Shown here in pieces: positions 7,386 through 12,826 of a stretch of 12,906 bases of DNA. The notes below the pieces were generated by a model. It was not told the DNA's origin and made no database searches. It worked only from the letters and a program-made list of their open reading frames with translations. The DNA is from Nitrospira sp. (lineage in GTDB: Bacteria > Nitrospirota > Nitrospiria > Nitrospirales > Nitrospiraceae): assembly GCA_030456405.1 (NCBI GenBank), contig JAKDNQ010000047.1:1-12906 (forward strand). Direction: 5' to 3'. Every line of letters starts with the position of its first letter. The first letter of the stretch is position 1. Both the position numbers and the translations under genes were made by a program.

Positions 7386-7843
7386 TGAGTCGAATATTGG
7401 AATTCCTCCGCGCAGTCATCATCTCACCTGAAATGTTAGCAGGTTGTCTACCCTTTGTAGTCTCGTCATATTGGCCAGAGCCGGCTAATTTCGCCGCTCA
7501 GCAACTCGCATCAGATACGAAATGGGCATTTAGTATCGCCGCTATTCCTCTCGGGCTTCTTGCGGCAACCTATGCTTCTGGATCAGATATCTTGTCACCA
7601 ACCGGAGGTAAGAAGGCTCTGCTGGCTTGGCCAGATTACTGGAAATTAAAGATGAGGATCGTTGTTGCTTTCGGATATTGTTTGCTGGGTTGTGCCCTTA
7701 CTATATGCGGCGTCTATTTTGTGGCGCATCAGAGTCCCGTTTGGGGCGGAACTCTAGCAATTGCAGGCGTTCTTTGTGCGGCCGCAGCCTTGGCATCGGT
7801 TGCATTGGCAAGGTTGACCATCAGAGAGATTATCCCGGAGTAA
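7385..7843 (+). CDS. Small integral membrane protein, partner of orfA (orfB)
   Basis: This 152-residue hydrophobic protein has at least three clear membrane helices: about 46-66 (WAFSIAAIPLGLLAATYASG), 91-114 (RIVVAFGYCLLGCALTICGV) and 119-143 (WGGTLAIAGVLCAAAALASV). A weaker one lies near 15-30. Charged loops (SPTGGKKALLAWPDYWKLKMR) separate them. The ATG at 7385 shares a base with the stop of orfA (TGATG), a termination-reinitiation arrangement implying that the two proteins are made together; TTG 7382 is a less likely start. A soluble sensor with a small membrane protein is a common plan in phage-defence pairs, where the membrane part damages or depolarises the inner membrane. That role is inferred; I recognise no family. 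Confidence 0.75.
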   Translation: MSRILEFLRAVIISPEMLAGCLPFVVSSYWPEPANFAAQQLASDTKWAFSIAAIPLGLLAATYASGSDILSPTGGKKALLAWPDYWKLKMRIVVAFGYCLLGCALTICGVYFVAHQSPVWGGTLAIAGVLCAAAALASVALARLTIREIIPE

Positions 7844-7849
7844 GTGGAA

Positions 7850-7921
7850 ATGAGTCCCTCAGCCATTGTCCAAAAGCTTTGGAACTACTGCAACGTCCTT
7901 CCCGACGATGGGATGAGCTTA
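7850..7921 (+). pseudogene. N-terminal remnant of a second hsdM
   Basis: The first 23 codons match those of hsdM at 9037. Seven codons differ only in synonymous positions (such as CCC/CCA and AAG/AAA) and one changes the residue (CCC/CGC, Pro for Arg). Similarity fades a few bases after GATGAGCT. The mostly silent differences show that it derives from a related, formerly functional hsdM under selection rather than from a fresh duplication. Confidence 0.8.
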
Positions 7922-8212
7922 TGCCTGCTCAACCCGGCTCATCCCGACGGATTTGGCAAAGCGGAATTCTTTACTGCCATGGGATTTCGACGCGAAACGT
8001 GGCAGATGCTCGCTGATGCCTTGCGGCAGGTAACAGTAGGCTCACCTGTGACAAAAAACATGACATCCATCCACGGGCACAAGTATATTGTAGATGGTCT
8101 GCTTCAGGCACCGAGCGGTCGGACTGCGATGGTGCGGACCGTCTGGATTGTTGATACCGGCAGGGATGCCCCGCGCCTCATAACAGCGTATCCGAGAGAA
8201 CAGGAGGCATGA
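7850..8212 (+). CDS. Hybrid ORF: HsdM N-terminus fused to a DUF6883-like domain
   Basis: The 120-residue ORF begins MSPSAIVQKLWNYCNVLPDD and GMS (1-23), matching the start of the intact HsdM at 9037 except Pro18 for Arg. It then switches to LCLLNPAHPDGFGKAEFF... KYIVDGLLQAPSGRTAMVRTVWIVD...PRLITAYP, which resembles DUF6883: YCLNPxHPxGxxKARVF at its start and a VxxWIV...PRLVT end. The DUF6883 part lacks only its first few residues and has borrowed a methyltransferase start codon. GGAG lies nine bases before ATG 7850; GTG 7844 is also possible. The stop overlaps an ATG at 8209 (ATGA). DUF6883 genes often sit next to DUF4926 genes, as here, and may be toxin-antitoxin-like. Whether the hybrid is functional is unknown. 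Confidence 0.75.
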   Translation: MSPSAIVQKLWNYCNVLPDDGMSLCLLNPAHPDGFGKAEFFTAMGFRRETWQMLADALRQVTVGSPVTKNMTSIHGHKYIVDGLLQAPSGRTAMVRTVWIVDTGRDAPRLITAYPREQEA

Positions 8213-8214
8213 TC

Positions 8215-8445
8215 ATGATTAAAGAACATGATCGAGTGGTGTTGGCTGCGACCGTGCCTTCCGAAGGCCTTGTTGAGGGGGATGTCGGCACGGTGGTTCA
8301 CGTCTATCGTGATGGCCAGGCCTATGAGGTGGAATTCACCACCTTGGAAGGAAAGACTGCCGCCGTAGTCACTCTGGAAGTTTCCCAGGTGCGTCCAGTG
8401 GGTAAGCGTGAGATCACACACGCGCGCGAACTGGCTTCGCGGTAA
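8215..8445 (+). CDS. DUF4926 domain protein
   Basis: This is a 76-residue single-domain protein: MIKEHDRVVLAATVPSEGLV, then EGDVGTVVHVYRDGQAYEVEF, VVTLEVSQVRP and a short charged tail. This is the compact beta-barrel pattern of DUF4926 (KOW/SH3-like by appearance). AGGAGG at 8202-8207 is too close to ATG 8209 but ideally spaced for ATG 8215, which also gives the family's usual MIKEHDRV start. It directly follows the DUF6883 hybrid and is probably co-transcribed. The pair recurs in other genomes (from memory) and may act as an antitoxin or partner. No biochemical role is known to me. Confidence 0.85.
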   Translation: MIKEHDRVVLAATVPSEGLVEGDVGTVVHVYRDGQAYEVEFTTLEGKTAAVVTLEVSQVRPVGKREITHARELASR

Positions 8446-8480
8446 TCTTCGTACCACATTGTTACAACGCAGCGGTCGCT

Positions 8481-8711
8481 ATGGAATGTATCCATTGTAA
8501 AGGTCGGATGGTTCGGGGAACGGCTCCCTTTAGCTTGGGCCGGAAGGGCTACCATGTATCCTGGGATGCCGTGCTGGCCTGGGTCTGTACCCAGTGCGGC
8601 GAACCGTACTTTGAGTCTCGAGAAGTCGAATTGATTCAGAAAGCCTTAGCCGGCCTCGACCGTGAAAGTTCCGCGCTGGCTTCGACTGGCCCATCGGGGT
8701 CGAAGCTATAA
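8481..8711 (+). CDS. YgiT-type zinc-finger protein (MqsA N-terminal-like)
   Basis: This 76-residue protein has two CxxC pairs, CIHC at residues 3-6 and CTQC near 36-39, framing a beta-rich segment (APFSLGRKGYHVSWDAVLAWV). It ends in the helix EVELIQKALAGLDRE. This is the YgiT/MqsA zinc-binding domain without the DNA-binding HTH of full MqsA. Such short versions usually sit beside a small toxin-like partner, often DUF4258, which is absent here; DUF2283 follows instead. No strong Shine-Dalgarno precedes ATG 8481. It is probably part of the same small-gene run, 35 nt after DUF4926. Confidence 0.85.
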   Translation: MECIHCKGRMVRGTAPFSLGRKGYHVSWDAVLAWVCTQCGEPYFESREVELIQKALAGLDRESSALASTGPSGSKL

Positions 8712-8727
8712 CGGCAAAGAATACAAT

Positions 8728-8940
8728 ATGGCCGACAAAGTAAAGGTCTGGTTCGATCCCGAGGGCGATTTCCTGGAAGTGCAGTTCAGTGATGCGCCCG
8801 GGTTCATGCGTCCCACGGCTTACGAGGCCGTGATGGAGCGTGTGGACGGACAGGGGCATGTATTGGGTTTTAGCATTTTCGGCGTCAGCCGTTTCAAAAA
8901 GGACCACCCTCTCGAAGCCGAACTCATGACGGGAACATAA
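8728..8940 (+). CDS. DUF2283 domain protein
   Basis: This 70-residue protein reads MADKVKVWFDPEGDFLEVQF, then DAPGFMRPTAYEAVMERVD, GHVLGFSIFGVSRFKKDHPL and a short end. The DPExDxLxVxF start and VLGFSIxGVS strand are typical of DUF2283, which often partners DUF4258 as a presumed antitoxin. ATG 8728 lies 16 nt after the preceding stop; upstream in-frame alternatives do not add family-like sequence. There is only a weak purine-rich site before it. It closes the four-gene block inserted between the hsdM remnant and the complete hsdM. Confidence 0.85.
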   Translation: MADKVKVWFDPEGDFLEVQFSDAPGFMRPTAYEAVMERVDGQGHVLGFSIFGVSRFKKDHPLEAELMTGT

Positions 8941-9036
8941 GCATGAGGGTTGGATTTTCCTAACTGACGGCCCTATCCGACTCCCACACCAGTGGGGTCC
9001 TGAGAACGTCTTCCCTGCAATCCGAACTATCTGAAG

Positions 9037-10587
9037 ATGAGTCCATCAGCTATCGTCCAAAAACTCTGGAACTACTGCAACGTCCTCCGCGACGACGGGA
9101 TGAGCTATGGCGACTACGTCGAGCAGCTGACGTATCTGCTGTTCCTCAAAATGGCCGACGAGCGCACGAAGCCTCCGTATAACCAGCCCAGCCAGATCCC
9201 CGACAAGTACAGTTGGCCCAGCCTGCTCAAGAAAGACGGCGACGACTTGTTCGACCACTATCGCCATCTCTTAGAAGAGCTCGGCAAAGGGAAGGGCATG
9301 CTCGGCTTGATCTTCGCGAAGGCCCAGAACAAGTTCCAGGACCCCGTCAAGCTTCGGCGGCTGATTGTGGATCTGATCGACAAGGAAGACTGGTCCACCA
9401 TGAGTGCCGATGTGAAAGGGGACGCCTACGAAGGCTTGCTGGAAAAGAATGCGCAAGACACCAAGTCCGGCGCTGGCCAGTACTTCACCCCACGGCCGCT
9501 GATTGCGGCGATGGTTGAGGTCATCGCACCGAAGCCTCGTGAGACTATCTGCGATCCGGCCTGCGGGACCGGCGGGTTTTTCCTGGCCGCACACGACTAC
9601 ATTGTGAAGCACTATCCCAACCTTACCAAGGACGAAAAACGACAACTTAAGCAAGGCACGTTCAAGGGATGGGAGTTGGTACAAAGCACGGCCAGGCTCT
9701 GCGCGATGAATATGATGCTCCACGGGATTGGGAGCGACAAAGACCTGCCTATCATCGTATCCGACTCCTTAGCTGCCGATCCTGGCGATCGGTTCGACAT
9801 TGTGATGACCAATCCGCCGTTTGGAAAGAAGAGCAGCACGACTATCGTCGGCGAAGAGGGGCAGGTCTCCAAGGAACGGGACATCGTAGAGCGTGACGAC
9901 TTCTGGGCGACGACCTCCAACAAGCAACTTAATTTCGTCCAGCACGTCAAAACGTTACTGAGACAAAATGGCCGCGCCGCGGTCGTAGTGCCTGATAATG
10001 TCCTCTTCGAAGGTGGCGCAGGGGAAACCGTCCGGCGCAAACTCCTGCACGAGTGCGATGTGCACACGCTCCTTCGTTTACCAACCGGCCTCTTCTATGC
10101 GCAGGGTGTGAAGGCTAACGTGCTTTTCTTCGATAAGAAACCAGCAAGCGAAACACCCTGGACCAAGAAGCTCTGGATCTATGACCTCCGCACCAACCAA
10201 CACTTCACCCTCAAGACCGATCCGCTCAAGCGCGAAGACCTCGACGAGTTCGTGACTTGTTACAACGGCAATCTCGACCGGTCTAACAAGCGGGCCGGAG
10301 GCAATCGTCACACCCGTCCTTCGACAAGCTCAGGACAGGCAAACTGGTCCTTGAAGAACCCGAATGGTCGATGGCGCGCCTACGACTATGACGAACTGAT
10401 TGCCCGAGACAAAGCCAGCCTCGACATCTTCTGGCTCAAAGACGATTCCCTAGAAGACTCCGCCAATCTTCCCAATCCCGACATCATCGCCCAAGAAATC
10501 GTCGACGACCTCGAAGCGGCGCTCGAACAGTTTAGGCTGATTACGAATGATCTAGGCAGTGAACCATCGGAAACGACGACCGCATGA
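9037..10587 (+). CDS. hsdM: Type I restriction-modification DNA methyltransferase subunit
   Basis: This 516-residue adenine-N6 methyltransferase uses S-adenosylmethionine and forms M2S with HsdS to protect host DNA. The HsdM N-terminal helical domain covers about 4-130 (SAIVQKLWNYCNVLRDDGMS to LRRLIVDLIDKEDW). The catalytic domain has GQYFTPRPLI, motif I DPACGTGGFF at 173-182 and motif IV NPPFG at 259-263. The C-terminal part contains RDKASLDIFWLKDDSL. All key motifs are intact. Residues about 426-436 (TRPSTSSGQAN) look like an in-frame repeat insertion in a loop. Only a weak GAAG precedes ATG 9037, so expression may depend on the upstream genes. Its stop overlaps fic2 (ATGA). It is separated from hsdS by 2.6 kb, an unusual arrangement. 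Confidence 0.95.
   Translation: MSPSAIVQKLWNYCNVLRDDGMSYGDYVEQLTYLLFLKMADERTKPPYNQPSQIPDKYSWPSLLKKDGDDLFDHYRHLLEELGKGKGMLGLIFAKAQNKFQDPVKLRRLIVDLIDKEDWSTMSADVKGDAYEGLLEKNAQDTKSGAGQYFTPRPLIAAMVEVIAPKPRETICDPACGTGGFFLAAHDYIVKHYPNLTKDEKRQLKQGTFKGWELVQSTARLCAMNMMLHGIGSDKDLPIIVSDSLAADPGDRFDIVMTNPPFGKKSSTTIVGEEGQVSKERDIVERDDFWATTSNKQLNFVQHVKTLLRQNGRAAVVVPDNVLFEGGAGETVRRKLLHECDVHTLLRLPTGLFYAQGVKANVLFFDKKPASETPWTKKLWIYDLRTNQHFTLKTDPLKREDLDEFVTCYNGNLDRSNKRAGGNRHTRPSTSSGQANWSLKNPNGRWRAYDYDELIARDKASLDIFWLKDDSLEDSANLPNPDIIAQEIVDDLEAALEQFRLITNDLGSEPSETTTA
10312..10344 (+). repeat. REP-like element inserted in frame in hsdM
   Basis: CTTCGACAAGCTCAGG with flanking GTCCT/AGGAC ends is a dispersed repeat seen in many bacterial genomes (from memory). 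Here it encodes RPSTSSGQ (residues 427-434) between GGNRH and WSLKNPNGRWR. HsdM relatives go almost directly from an NRHxR-like segment to a Trp, so about 11 codons (33 nt) seem to have been added without breaking the frame. Confidence 0.6.
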
Positions 10588-11228
10588 CCGCCGATGATCG
10601 CTACGATGTGTCCGGCTTGCCGGAGGCGCAGTTTGAGCCTGGCTCCAATGGGCTGGTGCTCAAGAATTTGATCGGGATCACGTCGAAGCACATCATAGAC
10701 GAAGTAGAGGCCAGAGCCCTTGAACAGACAATGGACGTACTGGTCAGAGCCTACGGTGAGACGCATCGGTTTACGGCCACGAATCTCTGTGACTGTCACC
10801 GCACCTGGCTTGGCAACATCTATGAATGGGCCGGTCACTATCGGCGTGTGAATGTCAGCAAAGATGGATTCCCTTTCGCCGCCGCCGCTCAGGTGCCTGC
10901 CTTGATGGATCAGTTTGAACGGGATGTGTTGCGGCGCTATACGCCATGCACGTTTGCAGATCAAGCTGACGTTGTCCGTGCGCTGGCTGAAACGCACGTT
11001 GAGCTTGTGTTGATCCATCCGTTTCGTGATGGGAACGGACGTTTCGCTCGTGTGTTGTCATCTTTGATGGCGCTCCAGGCAGGACTGCCGTTGCTCGACT
11101 TCAGTCTCATGGCGGGGATGGGCAAGACTGCGTACATTGCCGCGATTCAGGCAGGTCTGGATAAGCACTACGCGCCGATGGAGAGTTTGTTCGGAGAGGT
11201 TATCGAGCAGAGCCGCTCGTCTTCTTAA
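10584..11228 (+). CDS. Fic/DOC family protein, second copy, coupled to hsdM
   Basis: This 214-residue protein has the complete motif HPFRDGNGRFAR at 145-156, so it should be catalytically able to AMPylate. The upstream flap region reads WLGNIYEWAGHYRRVNVSKDGFPFAAAAQVP, as in Fic proteins of the VbhT/BepA type. I find no (S/T)xxxE(G/N) inhibitory motif in it, unlike the first Fic. A separate antitoxin would then be expected, and the convergent 63-residue ORF at its 3' end is a candidate. Its ATG overlaps the hsdM stop by four bases, so its dose is tied to the methyltransferase. It is only distantly similar to the upstream Fic, so the two are not a recent duplication. The product may be a toxin guarding the R-M locus; this is inference. 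Confidence 0.92.
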   Translation: MTADDRYDVSGLPEAQFEPGSNGLVLKNLIGITSKHIIDEVEARALEQTMDVLVRAYGETHRFTATNLCDCHRTWLGNIYEWAGHYRRVNVSKDGFPFAAAAQVPALMDQFERDVLRRYTPCTFADQADVVRALAETHVELVLIHPFRDGNGRFARVLSSLMALQAGLPLLDFSLMAGMGKTAYIAAIQAGLDKHYAPMESLFGEVIEQSRSSS

Positions 11229-11391
11229 CCGGCGATGGCTTGTTCTGCTCAGCCAGGATGCGGGCGATGGATTCGACGGATGCACCAGTCTCGACCGCCG
11301 TCGAGCTGGCGACGTTGGCGATCAAGGCTTTCCGGTATTTCGCTGGAACTTTGATATGTTGGTTGGTTTCAATGAGTGGCTTGTTCTTCAT
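11200..11391 (-). CDS. Small protein convergent with fic2, possible Fic antitoxin
   Basis: The 63-residue ORF reads MKNKPLIETNQHIKVPAKYR, then KALIANVASSTAVETGASVE, SIARILAEQ and a basic tail. The start is well supported: GAGAGGGG lies about eight bases before the ATG, and a palindromic TACAATTGTA lies further upstream (TTG 11418 is a longer alternative). Its SSTAVETG helix resembles the Fic inhibitory motif (S/T)xxxE(G/N), with Thr where Gly/Asn is expected; STAIEG in the first Fic is the exact form. Its last 29 nt overlap the 3' end of fic2 on the other strand. A trans-acting inhibitor of the motif-less second Fic is plausible but unproven. I recall similar small proteins in other genomes without an assigned function. 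Confidence 0.6.
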   Translation of the reverse strand: MKNKPLIETNQHIKVPAKYRKALIANVASSTAVETGASVESIARILAEQNKPSPVKKTSGSAR

Positions 11392-11413
11392 CGCTGTCGC
11401 CCCTCTCAGGGAA

Positions 11414-11423
11414 TACAATTGTA
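11414..11423 (-). promoter_or_regulatory. TACAATTGTA palindrome, candidate -10/operator of the small gene
   Basis: A perfect 10-bp palindrome lies 22 nt upstream of the small minus-strand gene and contains TACAAT, a fair -10 box. A repressor bound here would block transcription, as in autoregulated toxin-antitoxin units. No good -35 is seen at the standard distance, so the promoter call is weak. Confidence 0.35.
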
Positions 11424-11510
11424 CAGCATGACTTGGACTGAGGCTATCTCAAAATGACCTCTTTCTATAAGGGGTTGCTCCGTTTGTCGGAGGCTCGCTA
11501 TTCCTCTCAT

Positions 11511-11606
11511 GGAATGGCACCCGTGTTGGTCCTACTGAGGCTGTCGAACGAGCACATTCTGATCGTGCGCGTTCCGGGAGCAAGGGATCAGCACGGGTGT
11601 CATTCC
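11511..11606. repeat. Nested-hairpin repeat element, copy 1
   Basis: The outer arms GGAATGGCACCCGTG (11511-11525) and CACGGGTGTCATTCC (11592-11606) pair at 14 of 15 positions, the odd one being G-T. The core at 11543-11576 is identical over 34 nt to 12474-12507 and is itself a hairpin (GAACGAGCAC against GTGCGCGTTC, nine of ten). The element is 96 nt long. The region 11430-11655 holds no gene apart from this. Confidence 0.75.
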
Positions 11607-11655
11607 GTTCCCTCTCGCTTGCGCTGATCTCCAGGCGGGGTGTAGGCTGCCGATG

Positions 11656-11702
11656 AAGAAGGCTGAGGCTCAGGTCGAGGTTGAGGCTTAGATCAAGGTT
11701 GA
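11656..11702 (+). repeat. Degenerate GAGGYT hexamer tract
   Basis: Units like GAGGCT, CAGGTC, GAGGTT, GAGGCT and AAGGTT follow each other directly upstream of the secreted-protein gene. Such G-rich hexamer tracts can vary in length by slippage and may change the spacing to a promoter. Only the repetition is seen; variation is inference. Confidence 0.5.
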
Positions 11703-11717
11703 TTGCAGAGGCTCCTC

Positions 11718-12143
11718 ATGTGGCTCCTCCTTCTGTTCCTGCTGCTGCCATTGCCTCTCTCCGTCCACGCGGAAGATCTCGGCGAGCTGAGCGCAAATCC
11801 GTTCACCCCCGCTTCCACGTCCAATCCCTATGGAGCCGGCAGTCCCTTCAAGCCGGACGGCATCAACAATCCCTTCAGTCCCTACGGCAGTCCCTTCAGC
11901 AATCAATCGGCGACGAATCCCTATGCGACTGACGCGCCTCGGCTGTACGACCAGCAGGGGAACTATCGCGGCAAGCTCAGCACGAACCCCTACGATCTTG
12001 ATTCAACCAGTAACCCCTACGGTCGCTACGGCTCTCCGTTCTCGCCGGACTCGATCAAGAATCCCTACGGCGCCGGGAATCCGTACAGCCCCAGTAGTCC
12101 TACGAATCCCTGCGGCCGCGGCCTGCGAATTGAAGGGAAGTGA
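11718..12143 (+). CDS. Secreted NPYG/SPF-repeat protein of unknown function
   Basis: A hydrophobic leader (MWLLLLFLLLPLPLSVHAE, cleavage likely after VHA) is followed by about 120 residues of low-complexity repeats: NPYGAGSPFKPDGINNPF, SPYGSPF, a central RLYDQQGNYRGKLSTNPYD, then NPYGRYGSPFSPDSIKNPYG and AGNPYSPSSPTNP, ending in GRGLRIEGK. ATG 11718 has AGAGG six bases upstream. TTG 11703 would add MQRLL and give the leader a positive charge, so the true start is uncertain. The protein is probably exported to the periplasm or surface. I recall similar small proteins in several environmental bacteria, with no known role. It is flanked by repeat elements and appears unrelated to the R-M locus. 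Confidence 0.8.
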   Translation: MWLLLLFLLLPLPLSVHAEDLGELSANPFTPASTSNPYGAGSPFKPDGINNPFSPYGSPFSNQSATNPYATDAPRLYDQQGNYRGKLSTNPYDLDSTSNPYGRYGSPFSPDSIKNPYGAGNPYSPSSPTNPCGRGLRIEGK

Positions 12144-12441
12144 TCCCGCCAGCTGCCCGCGCACGGTGACGCGAGCCGTATCTCGTCGTTCGTGAAGCGT
12201 CGCTTGCTTCTCTCTTCATGGTGGGGGCTGATTGATCTCCCGCTGCGTCCAACTTTCTCATCCGCCCGCCCACTGGCAGATATTTTTCACCCACCCTACC
12301 CTCCGATTGCTTCGCAATCGATTTCCCGGGACGTGCCAATAACCCGAGCGAGGGCCTTCCGATTTCTTATACCTTTCTTGGAGAGGGTGGCCGAGGCTGC
12401 CCTTTACTGCGCGCGTCTTCCCACTTCCCCATTTCATTTTC
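12144..12441. other. Non-coding stretch with a short hairpin
   Basis: No convincing gene is seen on either strand. CGATTGCTTCGCAATCG at 12304-12320 is a seven-bp stem with a three-base loop. ACTGCGCGCGTC near 12407 resembles the left shoulder of the nested-hairpin elements and may be a fragment of one. Confidence 0.5.
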
Positions 12442-12535
12442 AAGGGTAGCCTGGTCGATCCTCGATTGCGCGCGTCGAACGAGCACATTCTGATCGTGCG
12501 CGTTCCGCGAGCAGGAGGACGGCCAGGCTACCCTT
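12442..12535. repeat. Nested-hairpin repeat element, copy 2
   Basis: The outer arms AAGGGTAGCCTGG (12442-12454) and CCAGGCTACCCTT (12523-12535) are perfectly complementary over 13 nt and continue imperfectly inward (TCGATCCTC against GAGGACGG). The core at 12474-12507 equals that of copy 1. The element is 94 nt long. Its arms share no sequence with those of copy 1, although the core is the same. Confidence 0.8.
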
Positions 12536-12640
12536 CTCATCCTTCTGAGGCCCCGCGTTGCGCGAGCACAGGAGACCATCTCGCATGCCCCTTTCTGATC
12601 TCCGTTCCACGCTCTCTCAGGAGGATACCCGTTGTCGATT

Positions 12641-12670
12641 CTACTGCGGCCGTCGAGCGAGGCCGTTCCG
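12641..12670. repeat. Partial copy of the nested-hairpin core
   Basis: CTGCGGCCGTCGAGCGAGGC followed by CGTTCCG keeps the shoulder (ACTGCG) and the right end (CGTTCCG) of the repeat core, with a compact GGCC/GGCC stem. Clear matching outer arms are not seen, so it looks like a worn or shortened copy. Confidence 0.45.
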
Positions 12671-12687
12671 ATTCTTCACCTTCTCTA

Positions 12688-12784
12688 GAGGGAGCAGGCA
12701 AACTGTCCTTCACTGCGCGCATCGAGCGACCACCGATTTATCGTGGGGGCTCTGCGAGCAAGAAGGATGGTTGCCTGCTCCCTC
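12688..12784. repeat. Nested-hairpin repeat element, copy 3
   Basis: The outer arms GAGGGAGCAGGCAA (12688-12701) and TTGCCTGCTCCCTC (12771-12784) are perfectly complementary over 14 nt. The core is diverged from copies 1 and 2 but keeps GCGCGC, ATCGAGCGA, ATCGTG and CTGCGAGCA in the same order. The element is 97 nt. Six T residues at 12788-12793 follow the right arm, so it could act as an intrinsic terminator for rightward transcripts. Confidence 0.75.
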
Positions 12785-12797
12785 GTCTTTTTTCATC

Positions 12798-12826
12798 TTG
12801 ATCCCATCTCCGCACCTGTATAGAAT
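12798..12826 (+). promoter_or_regulatory. Possible sigma-70-type promoter reading out of the window
   Basis: TTGATC (12798-12803) and TAGAAT (12821-12826) are separated by 17 nt. No start codon with a reading frame of useful length follows before 12906, so any gene would begin outside the window. The remaining 12827-12906 holds nothing I can identify. Confidence 0.35.

Noticed and set aside
1362..10587. Type III R-M or BREX-like locus
   Set aside because: HsdS with two target domains, HsdM with DPACGTGG and NPPF, and an R subunit with DECH and the EcoEI-type end are type I hallmarks. No pglZ, brx or mod/res genes are seen.
10584..11228. The two fic genes as a recent tandem duplication
   Set aside because: They share only the HPFxDGNGR motif; lengths, flanking domains and the inhibitory motif differ.
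11511..12784. CRISPR-like array from the repeated core
   Set aside because: Copies are unevenly spaced (about 930 and 250 nt), differ in the third copy, are nested palindromes, and there are no uniform spacers or cas genes.
12466..12801. ORF of 111 residues over the 3' repeat region
   Set aside because: It runs through two hairpin elements, has no ribosome site and has a composition like repeat DNA; it is open by chance.
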